From contig CAITNS010000021.1 in NCBI GenBank assembly GCA_903893815.1, forward strand, positions 1 to 64,000: DNA of 64,000 nucleotides. The letters run 5' to 3'. Source of the stretch: an uncultured Bacteroidota bacterium. GTDB taxonomy: Bacteria > Bacteroidota > Bacteroidia > B-17B0 > Aurantibacillaceae. Under the pieces are notes generated by a model. The model was given only the letters and a program-made list of their open reading frames with translations. It searched no databases and was not told the origin of the DNA. Below, piece by piece: positions 1 to 7,844 of the stretch. Position 1 is the stretch's first letter; each line of letters opens with the position of its first letter. The position numbers and the translations under genes are program-made.

Positions 1-40
1 TACAGCCCCAGCAGCTCTTTTTTTTGACTTTTCCATGTAC

Positions 41-72
41 AAAAAAAAGATATTGAAACGACTTTCAATATC
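41..72 (-). terminator. Rho-independent terminator of the T9SS operon
   Basis: Ten-base stem (49-58 pairing with 63-72) with a CGAC loop. On the minus strand it is followed by eight T residues (the A run at 41-48). It lies about 165 bases beyond the minus-strand OmpA/PorE-like gene and has the right orientation to end that transcript. The rest of 73-237 holds no convincing gene, only a 14-base perfect palindrome at 196-209. Confidence 0.65.
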
Positions 73-237
73 CTTTAATCAAACCCTTTGCTGTATTAGG
101 TTACAGACGTTATTACCAACTATTTTTGGCCATTATACCAATAAAATAAAACTACTGCTAACCCAACCTAAATCCCCTTTGGGCATTCGGCTTCGGCTTT
201 TGCAAAAGCGGTCGCTTCGCACAGAAAATTTAAAGAA

Positions 238-2454
238 CTAAAACTTTGTAATTAAAAATTCTGTTCTACGGTTAGCTTGATGTTCTTCCTCTGTGCATGA
301 AGACGTTTTTTTGCCTTCACATTCACATTGATTAATTAGTTTACTTTCACCATAACCTTTTCCAACAATTCTTTCTTTAGTAATACCTTTTGATACAATA
401 TAAGCAGCCGATGATTTAGCTCGTTTATCAGATAAGGATAAGTTATATGATTTACTAGAACGACAATCTGTATGGGAACCAAGTTCAATGGTCATTGTTG
501 GATTTTCCTGCATTACTTTTACAATTTTGTCTAGTTCTTTTGCCGCGTCAGCCCTTATGTTGGCTTTGGCTAGATCAAAATAGATGGGGTTGATTTGAAT
601 AATCTTTGCAATATCAGCTCCAAGTTCGGGTTTTTGCAGTGCCTCTTTTAAATCTATAATGGTATTAACTGCTAAAGGAATTTCATAACTTTTTTCTACA
701 GTGATATATCCTTCTTTTTCATACTTAATAGTAAACTCCAATTTATCTCCCGGTTTTTTATTAAGGATAATATCGGTAAACATGCCTGAGGCATCTGTAT
801 TATACGTTTTAGATACACTAGATGCTTTATCAATATAGGTAGTTTTAACTCCTTCAATAGGCGTGTTTGTCTTAGCATCTGTTACTGTACACAGTAATTT
901 GTATTTAGGGAATAATCCAATTTGTTTTTTATTATCACCTGTTTGTAATTTTCCAACTGCAATAGATTGTTCGTAATATTTAGAACGGTCTTTGGTGCCA
1001 ACAAAATATTCTTTAGTAGGGTCATTAATAGTAAACATATATTCTGCTTTTGCATTTACTTTGGTAGAGTCGATGATCATTTTATTTTTATCTTTTAAGT
1101 ATACCCAATCGTTTGGTATTAGTTCTTTATTACTTTCATCAATCACAATCCCACTCAACGTTACACCAAGCAAAGGTTCGTTTGCTCTAAAAAAATAAAT
1201 ATCATCTTTGCCTTTACCTCCTGGTCTATTAGAAGATAAGTAGCCAGTTTTAAGATCTTCGTTTAATGCAAAGCCAAAATCATCAGAATAGGAATTTATA
1301 GGATAGCCTAAACTTTGTGGTTCAAAATAGGCGTCTAATGAAGGCACTGTAAAATAAATATCTAATCCACCTAAGCCTGCTCTTCCATCGGTTGAGAAAA
1401 ATAAAGTCCCATCCTCATATACATAAGGAAACATTTCACGACCTTCAGAATTAATTGCTTGTCCTAAGTTTTCGGGTTTTTGCCAACCTCCGTTTTTATA
1501 TTCAGATACATAAAGATCTGTTTGTCCGAAACCACCTGGCATGTCGGATACGAAGTATAACCGCTTACCGTCTTTTGTTATAGTTGCATGACCTAATGAA
1601 TAGTCATCAGAATTATATGGAAAACTTTCGGGTTTTGAATATTTACCAGTACTATCTTTTTTTAATGTATAGAGTTTTAAATTAACGACATTAGTAAGCA
1701 CACCCTTAATTTTTTTAGTAATGATATTACTTTTTGTTACATACAATGTTTTTTCATCAGAGGATAAAGTAACAGGCCCGTCGTGATAAACGCCAGATAC
1801 TGTTTTCGGAAGAGGAGCAGTAGATGTAAATTTTAAGGAATCTTTTTTATCAGAAGTATAGATATCTATAAAGTAACTGTCGTCCCATGAAAATGTTTTG
1901 TTTTTACCAGAAGTGTTTCTTCTGTTAGAAGCAAATAGTACTGACTTATTCTTACCGAAAAATACTGGCGAGAATTCTGCATTTTCAGTATTTAGAGCTT
2001 CTACATTAATGAGTTTGTAGACAGCGGAATCTTTTTTTAGTTCTTTATAATAGTTTACATGTTTTGCGTGGTTTTTAGTAATTAAATTCTCTTTTCTTTT
2101 TTGTTCAAGAAGAGTTAATACACTTTGTACTTCGTTATATTTTTGATTGTATTTTAAACATTGCAAATAATTAATCAGATCATTTTCTGTAATCGTGTTG
2201 GCAAATTTTGTGTTTAAATTTTTGTAGGCTTCTTCTGCTTTAGGAAAATCATAAATTTTAAAGTAGCACTCCGCCAAACGCCTTGTATTGGCTTCAGTAG
2301 GCGTATCTGTTTTTACCAAGTTTTTGTAATAATCAATGGCTTCAATATAAGCCAACTCATTGTAAAATTTATCGGCATTTTTTTGCGTCAGCGATTGCGA
2401 CAAAATACCATTGGTTATAAATAGCAAAGTGATAAGTAAAAATAATTGCTTCAT
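238..2454 (-). CDS. PorE-like TPR / PD40 beta-propeller / OmpA-family protein
   Basis: A 738-residue exported protein. A signal peptide (about 1-20) is followed by a TPR-like helical region (25-130), PD40/WD40-like propeller blades (about 155-425, with repeated endings such as LYFVSDMPGG and GYLSSNRPGGKGKDDIYFF), one or two carboxypeptidase-regulatory-like beta-sandwiches (about 430-610) and a C-terminal OmpA domain (about 625-738) with the peptidoglycan-binding signature around SHTDCRSS and LSDKRA. This order matches PorE-type T9SS proteins, which tie the secretion complex to peptidoglycan from the periplasm or outer membrane. It is the last gene of a minus-strand operon behind PorP/SprF (42-base gap) and a type-B T9SS cargo. 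The ATG start is followed directly by the signal peptide. Family assignment is strong. Whether it serves the whole T9SS or only the neighbouring adhesin is inference. Confidence 0.88.
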   Translation of the reverse strand: MKQLFLLITLLFITNGILSQSLTQKNADKFYNELAYIEAIDYYKNLVKTDTPTEANTRRLAECYFKIYDFPKAEEAYKNLNTKFANTITENDLINYLQCLKYNQKYNEVQSVLTLLEQKRKENLITKNHAKHVNYYKELKKDSAVYKLINVEALNTENAEFSPVFFGKNKSVLFASNRRNTSGKNKTFSWDDSYFIDIYTSDKKDSLKFTSTAPLPKTVSGVYHDGPVTLSSDEKTLYVTKSNIITKKIKGVLTNVVNLKLYTLKKDSTGKYSKPESFPYNSDDYSLGHATITKDGKRLYFVSDMPGGFGQTDLYVSEYKNGGWQKPENLGQAINSEGREMFPYVYEDGTLFFSTDGRAGLGGLDIYFTVPSLDAYFEPQSLGYPINSYSDDFGFALNEDLKTGYLSSNRPGGKGKDDIYFFRANEPLLGVTLSGIVIDESNKELIPNDWVYLKDKNKMIIDSTKVNAKAEYMFTINDPTKEYFVGTKDRSKYYEQSIAVGKLQTGDNKKQIGLFPKYKLLCTVTDAKTNTPIEGVKTTYIDKASSVSKTYNTDASGMFTDIILNKKPGDKLEFTIKYEKEGYITVEKSYEIPLAVNTIIDLKEALQKPELGADIAKIIQINPIYFDLAKANIRADAAKELDKIVKVMQENPTMTIELGSHTDCRSSKSYNLSLSDKRAKSSAAYIVSKGITKERIVGKGYGESKLINQCECEGKKTSSCTEEEHQANRRTEFLITKF

Positions 2455-2496
2455 AAATTTATGATAGTAAGTAATAGTGTAGTGGTGTTTTTTATC

Positions 2497-3426
2497 CTAA
2501 AAATAGCGAGGAGATTTAAATCCTTTTGATTTACTTCTCAAGTCATAGCCTATCATAATTTCATGAGAACCAGCACTGAATTTTTGTAGTGAAGTTAGCT
2601 GGTAGTCATAAGCATATCCTATTCTAAAATTTTGATTCACGTTATACATGATATTTAAACCTGTAGCTGCTTTATGTCTGTACATAGCTCCTATCCATAG
2701 TTTGTCATAAAACAAAAAGGATAAATTACCTTCGATAGATAGAGGCGCATTATTTACATATTTTACAATAAAAGAAGGACGCATATTAATCCCTGGTTTC
2801 ATTTTAATAACAATACCACCAAATAAATAATAATGATTTTCCTGCAGAGCAGATTGATCAGCGGTGATGTTAATCTTGTTTTTTAGTATACGTGGCGTTG
2901 AAATTCCTATATAATGTCTTTTCCCATAGTAATAAGCACCGGCTCCTACATTAAACAGGCTTTTTTTGTAATTATATCCTTGAGTATAAATCTGGTCATT
3001 TTCATTCACAATTCTTAAGGTTGAAAAATCCTGTCTAAAAAAATCCATGCCAAGCTTAACTCCAAAAGCTAAACGGTTATTGTTTTTATTTAATTTAATA
3101 CTGTAAGCTAAATCGGCATAAGCGCCTGTATTTTTTGTAACACCTAATTGATCATTTAATAAGGTAAGTCCTAAACCAATACTTTCAGTTTTTAAAGGAG
3201 AGTGTAATGATAATGCCTGTGTTTTCGGAGCACCTTTTAAACCTGTCCATTGATCACGAACTGTTCCTGTTACTTGAATGGCTTCTTGACTTCCTGCATA
3301 GGCAGGGTTTATTAACATAGGATTAAAAAAGTACATACTATGCTGTGTTTCTTGTTGCGCCTGAATACTTGCACTCATTGTAAAGAGTATAATGAAGAGG
3401 ACGCTTATTTTTATTTTTTGATTCAT
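2497..3426 (-). CDS. Type IX secretion system membrane protein, PorP/SprF family
   Basis: A 309-residue outer-membrane beta-barrel with a signal peptide (about 1-24) and the characteristic PorP/SprF opening: QHSMYFFNPMLINPAYAG right after the signal, then RDQWTGLKGAP. The rest alternates amphipathic strands and ends at a C-terminal aromatic residue (RYF). PorP/SprF proteins attach or export specific T9SS type-B substrates; in Flavobacterium, SprF is needed for surface display of SprB. The gene lies 20 bases behind the repetitive adhesin and 42 bases before the PorE-like gene, the usual substrate/PorP/OmpA arrangement. The adhesin is therefore its most likely client. Confidence 0.93.
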   Translation of the reverse strand: MNQKIKISVLFIILFTMSASIQAQQETQHSMYFFNPMLINPAYAGSQEAIQVTGTVRDQWTGLKGAPKTQALSLHSPLKTESIGLGLTLLNDQLGVTKNTGAYADLAYSIKLNKNNNRLAFGVKLGMDFFRQDFSTLRIVNENDQIYTQGYNYKKSLFNVGAGAYYYGKRHYIGISTPRILKNKINITADQSALQENHYYLFGGIVIKMKPGINMRPSFIVKYVNNAPLSIEGNLSFLFYDKLWIGAMYRHKAATGLNIMYNVNQNFRIGYAYDYQLTSLQKFSAGSHEIMIGYDLRSKSKGFKSPRYF

Positions 3427-3446
3427 ACTGTTTTTATAAATAAATT

Positions 3447-6400
3447 TTAATACTGTAGTAATAAATATCCGTTGTAGGTTTCTGTTTTATCATCACCATA
3501 ATTCAAAATAACATAATATGTGCCAACAGGTAATTTAGCCTGACCTGTAGCATCTCCCGTATTAGCGTAACCTACGAATTCATTTAAGTAGCGATCTTTT
3601 TGATAGACCATATTACCCCAGCGGTTAAATATTTTTAATGTATTATTTGGATAATTCTCAATGTTTTTAATCTCAAATCCATCATTCATTCCATCTCCAT
3701 TTGGTGTGAATATTTCGGGAACAAATGTCTCGCATAACTGAATGTCAATAATACCTGTTGTACTATTTGTGCAACCATAAATATCTGTTGCAGTTACTGT
3801 GTAAGTTCCTAAATTTGAATCGCCTAGTGAGTTAACAATAACAGTAGTGTTATTAGATAAAGATTGGCCATTGTATAACCAGTTATATGTGTATGTTGAG
3901 TTTGGATCAGTCACTTCTAATTGCGTTGAAGCATTCTCACAGGCAGACACATTTGAATTTACTAAAGCTACTGTTGGTAAAGTTGTAATGGTTAATGTAT
4001 TGTTTGCTGTGTTGGTGCATGTTCCCATAGTCGCTATAACATTTACAGAAACTGAACCTACATTTGATGTCATGGAAGCAGGTATAATTAATGGATTAAC
4101 ATTTGACATATTAACACCTCCTACATTCCAATCGTAAGTTGTACCGATTTGTGGATTGTTGATGCTTAAAGTTCCCGATTGATTTTGGCAAATACTTAAA
4201 TCACTTAAATTGAATGCTGCATTAGGTAAATCAACAACGGTGATTGAAGTTGTTACAGGAAGTGAAACGCAGTTTTGGGAACTTGCAGCTGTTAACGTAT
4301 ACACATAAACTCCTGGACTTAAAGTGCTAGCGGATAATGTAACGTTTGCTTGATTTTGATTCCCGCTATTTATTCCGTTTCCTAAGGTCCATGTAAATGT
4401 GCTTGCAGAAGTAATGGCGTTTAATGCAACCGAGCCGCTTAAACAAACAATATTAGAATTCGCAGTGGCAGTTACTGTTGGAATTGCATTCACAAATACG
4501 TTAACCGTTGTTAGAGTTGATGCACATCCTGTTAAAGAGTTTGTTCCTGTTACGCTATATGTAGCAGATGTAGTTGGCGAGACTGTAATTGCATTTGTAG
4601 TTGCTCCTGATGGTAACCATGTATAAGTATCAGTTCCGCTAGCATTTATAGTTACAGCGCTTCCTGCACAGGTGGTTTGATTTGCTACTGCAATTTGAGG
4701 TATGGTATTTACATTGATTGTAATGGTTTGAGCAGTACTTGAACATCCTGCTGTTTCTCCCACAACCGTATATGTAGTTTGTGTCGTAGGAGTTACTATT
4801 ACCGTCGAATTTGTAATAACAGAAGGGTTAGTAACGGTATACGTGCTTGCGCCGCTAAATGTCAAGGTAGCGCTATTACCTTCACATACTGCAGTGCTTG
4901 TTGAAACGATATTAACAGTAGGCGTTGTATTTACATTAACATTTACTATTTGTGAAGATGTACACCCTAAATTATCACCTATAACTGTATAGTTCGTTGA
5001 AGTGGATGGCGAAACAGAAACACTGGTTGTATTTGCTCCTCCAGCATTAGCACTCCAGGTATAACTCGGTGCGCCGCTTGCACTTAATGTTGTGCTTTGG
5101 CCAGAACAAATAACAGTTTGCGAAGCAACTGTAATAATGGTAGGTGTAGCAGTGACATTGATATTTATAATTTGTGAAGAGATGCAACCCGCATTGTTGC
5201 TTGTTACTGTATAAATATCTGTTGTACTAGGCGAAACTGAAACTGTATGAGTGATAGCGCTTCCTGTATTAGCGCTCCAAGTATATGATGTTGCGCCTGT
5301 AGCTGTAATTGTTGTGCTTTGCCCACTGCATATACTAGGCGAAGTGGCTGCAATGGTTAATGATGGAGGCGCAGTAACATTTACTGAAATAGTGCCTGTA
5401 GAAGTGCAGCCAGCATTATTTCCGGTGACAGTGTAGGTAGAATTATTTGTTGGTGTTACGGCAGCACTGCTTGTTGTAATAGCCCCCGTATTTGCACTCC
5501 ATGTATAACTTGATGCACCGGTGGCAGTAAGTGTAGTAGTTTGCCCGCTGCATATAGAAGATGAAAAAACCGCTAGCGTTAAGGATGGTAAAGCGGTTAC
5601 ATTTACAGCAATAGTTCCTGTAGAGACACAACCTGCAGTGTTTCCTGTTACGGTATAGGTTGTGTTTGTTGTAGGAGTAACTATAGCAGTATTGGTTGTA
5701 ACGCCTCCTGCATTAGGGCTCCAAGTGTAGGATATCGCTCCTACACCTGTTAATGTAGTGCTTTGTCCACTACAAATACTTGGCGAGGCAGCTGTTAATG
5801 ATAAAGTTGGTGACGTAGTAATAGTTACTGCTAAAGTTCCTGTGGAAATACATCCACTATTATTTCCGGTTACAGTATAAGTCGTATTGGCAGTTGGCGT
5901 AACGATGGCCGTATTTGTTATAACACCTCCCGCGTTAGCGCTCCACGTATAGGAAGCTGCACCGTTGGCGGTTAAAACACTACTTTGCCCTAAACATATT
6001 GCGGGAATGGACGCTGTTAAACTTAAGGAGGGTAAAGCTGTAACATTTACAATAATAGTTCTTGTATCAGCACAGCCCGAAGTGTTTCCAGTTACGGTAT
6101 AAGTAGCATTTGCGGTTGGAGTAATAGCGGCTGTATTGGTTGTCACACTTCCTGCATTGGGGCTCCATGTATAATTGGTAGCGCCTGTTGCGGTTAAGGT
6201 AGCAGCTTGTCCGCTGCAAATGCTGGATGATGTCGCAGATAAAGTTAAGGATGGTAAAGCCGTTACATTAACTGCAACAGTTCCTACAGAGGTACAACCT
6301 GATGCACTTCCTGTTACTGTATATGTTGTATTACTTGTTGGTGTTACTGCCGCTGTGCTTGTTGTTACACTTCCAGCATTAGAACTCCAGGTATATGAAG

Positions 6401-7646
6401 TAGCACCACTTCCTGTTAATATGGTGCTTTGTCCATTACAAATACTGGATGCAGCCGTTGCTAACGTTAAAGATGGAGATGCTGTAACATTCACTGAGAT
6501 TGTTCTTGTAGAACTACATCCTAAACTTGTTCCTGTGACTGTATAGATTGTATTAGCTGTTGGAGTAACAGCTGCTGTACTTGTTGTTACACTTCCAGCA
6601 TTTGAACTCCAAGTGTAAGTACTGGCACCGCTGCTTGTTAAAGTTGTACTAAGTCCGCTACAAATAATAGATGGAGCTGCTGTTATTGTTAATGAAGGCA
6701 AAGCATTAACATTTACTGAAATTGTTTGTGTGGCAGTACAGCCTAATGTTCCTCCTGTTACTGTATAAGTAATATTTGCGTTGGGCGAAACAGAAGTAGT
6801 TTGAGTAGTGGCACTTCCTGCATTCGCACTCCACGTGTAAGTTGTTGCTCCGCCAGCATTAAGAGTCACACTTGAACCATTACATATTGTAGTAGGTGAT
6901 GCAGAAGCCGTTACAACGGGTAGCGGGTTAGGAACACCTGTTACTGTAAATGAACAGGTTGGAGGAAGAGCAACGGCAGCGCCGGAACAGGTCCAGTTAG
7001 CTATATTATTTATTGCTGCCCCTAAAGTTGCAGAAGAACCAGTTAAAGTACTGCAATTATAGCGCATTCCTACATTTACACAGCCAACCATAGCGTTTTG
7101 ACCAAGAGTCAAAGTACTTGGCAATTCCGTGTGATTACGATCACCACAACTAACGGTACCACTAGCGTTATAAGCCCCACTATTTTTAAAAGCACACACA
7201 AAACTCGGTGCAGCGAAAGATCCCTGAAAAATAAAACAATTATCGCCACCTGAATTAAAACCATTATTTGTACCTGCAGTTCCGGTAGAATTATACGCAG
7301 CTGTCGCTGTTCCAACGGCTGGCGAAAGTCCTACGGTTCCAACAGTCGGATGATTTGCATCAGTATACGTAATTTTTGTTCCGGCCGGAATTAATGATGT
7401 AACTTGAAAGCGAATACAAAATTCTTCTGCAGATGTACAAAATCCTCCACTATTTCTATAAGGATTATCTGTAAAGAAAAAAACGGTGCCTGGGCATAAA
7501 TTTACAAAAGTGACAAACGATACTCCGTCTGTTCCTGATGTATTAAAGCCTATAAAAGACATATCACCTGGGGCAAGCGTAGTTTGTGCAGTAAACTTGT
7601 TTTGAAATAAAAAGAAAAGGAAAAGTAGGGAAATTATTTTTTTCAT
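3447..7646 (-). CDS. Giant repetitive adhesin with T9SS type-B sorting domain
   Basis: A 1399-residue secreted protein. A signal peptide (about 1-21) precedes a Cys-rich N-terminal domain of about 220 residues that I do not recognise. It is followed by roughly eleven Ig-like modules of 74-75 residues, each with an anchor like SICSGQSTTLTATGA, then SYTW and TYTVTG, and three more divergent modules. The C-terminus (about 1300-1399) has the CHU_C/gliding-motility-associated type-B signature: FTPNGDGMNDGFEI, KIFNRWGNMVY, PVGTYYVILNY and a final LLLQY. Such proteins are exported by T9SS and shown on the surface with a PorP/SprF partner, which is the next gene. It probably works in adhesion or gliding; the ligand is unknown. 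The repeats give long antisense ORFs that are not genes. Confidence 0.9.
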   Translation of the reverse strand: MKKIISLLFLFFLFQNKFTAQTTLAPGDMSFIGFNTSGTDGVSFVTFVNLCPGTVFFFTDNPYRNSGGFCTSAEEFCIRFQVTSLIPAGTKITYTDANHPTVGTVGLSPAVGTATAAYNSTGTAGTNNGFNSGGDNCFIFQGSFAAPSFVCAFKNSGAYNASGTVSCGDRNHTELPSTLTLGQNAMVGCVNVGMRYNCSTLTGSSATLGAAINNIANWTCSGAAVALPPTCSFTVTGVPNPLPVVTASASPTTICNGSSVTLNAGGATTYTWSANAGSATTQTTSVSPNANITYTVTGGTLGCTATQTISVNVNALPSLTITAAPSIICSGLSTTLTSSGASTYTWSSNAGSVTTSTAAVTPTANTIYTVTGTSLGCSSTRTISVNVTASPSLTLATAASSICNGQSTILTGSGATSYTWSSNAGSVTTSTAAVTPTSNTTYTVTGSASGCTSVGTVAVNVTALPSLTLSATSSSICSGQAATLTATGATNYTWSPNAGSVTTNTAAITPTANATYTVTGNTSGCADTRTIIVNVTALPSLSLTASIPAICLGQSSVLTANGAASYTWSANAGGVITNTAIVTPTANTTYTVTGNNSGCISTGTLAVTITTSPTLSLTAASPSICSGQSTTLTGVGAISYTWSPNAGGVTTNTAIVTPTTNTTYTVTGNTAGCVSTGTIAVNVTALPSLTLAVFSSSICSGQTTTLTATGASSYTWSANTGAITTSSAAVTPTNNSTYTVTGNNAGCTSTGTISVNVTAPPSLTIAATSPSICSGQSTTITATGATSYTWSANTGSAITHTVSVSPSTTDIYTVTSNNAGCISSQIININVTATPTIITVASQTVICSGQSTTLSASGAPSYTWSANAGGANTTSVSVSPSTSTNYTVIGDNLGCTSSQIVNVNVNTTPTVNIVSTSTAVCEGNSATLTFSGASTYTVTNPSVITNSTVIVTPTTQTTYTVVGETAGCSSTAQTITINVNTIPQIAVANQTTCAGSAVTINASGTDTYTWLPSGATTNAITVSPTTSATYSVTGTNSLTGCASTLTTVNVFVNAIPTVTATANSNIVCLSGSVALNAITSASTFTWTLGNGINSGNQNQANVTLSASTLSPGVYVYTLTAASSQNCVSLPVTTSITVVDLPNAAFNLSDLSICQNQSGTLSINNPQIGTTYDWNVGGVNMSNVNPLIIPASMTSNVGSVSVNVIATMGTCTNTANNTLTITTLPTVALVNSNVSACENASTQLEVTDPNSTYTYNWLYNGQSLSNNTTVIVNSLGDSNLGTYTVTATDIYGCTNSTTGIIDIQLCETFVPEIFTPNGDGMNDGFEIKNIENYPNNTLKIFNRWGNMVYQKDRYLNEFVGYANTGDATGQAKLPVGTYYVILNYGDDKTETYNGYLLLQY
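4920..6910 (-). repeat. In-gene tandem repeats, 222-225 bp, coding Ig-like modules
   Basis: About nine regular copies with a period of 222-225 bases. The block coding for the SYTW anchor recurs near 5050, 5274, 5497, 5718, 5939, 6161, 6380, 6606 and 6831. Copies have diverged in nucleotides but keep the protein pattern, so the array is old enough to drift. Copy number may still change by recombination. Confidence 0.85.
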
Positions 7647-7666
7647 ATTAATTTTTGAATTGCTGC

Positions 7667-7674
7667 CAAAAATA
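7667..7674 (-). promoter_or_regulatory. Putative Bacteroidota -7 box for the T9SS operon
   Basis: The minus strand reads TATTTTTG, matching the Bacteroidota -7 consensus TAnnTTTG, about 20 bases before the adhesin ATG. I see no clear TTG -33 element at the usual spacing, so this is a weak prediction. Confidence 0.4.
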
Positions 7675-7844
7675 TAGTTATGAAGTAAACTGTAACCTTC
7701 ATTTACGTTACTGATGGTTTACCTCATTGTTAAATCATTGTAGATATAGTTAAGGTTAATTTAAGAATAGAAAATTGTAACATAAAGATATTAATTAGTT
7801 AACGTCTTATCTTACTTAACTTTTGCACATTGCGCAAAAAAAAC

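Noticed and set aside
35-241. 68-residue open frame on the plus strand
   Set aside because: It runs through the terminator hairpin at 49-72 of the minus-strand operon and has no protein-like features.
3847-6546. Several long plus-strand ORFs opposite the adhesin gene
   Set aside because: They arise from the periodic composition of the Ig-like repeats on the other strand; no signal, domain or start context supports them.
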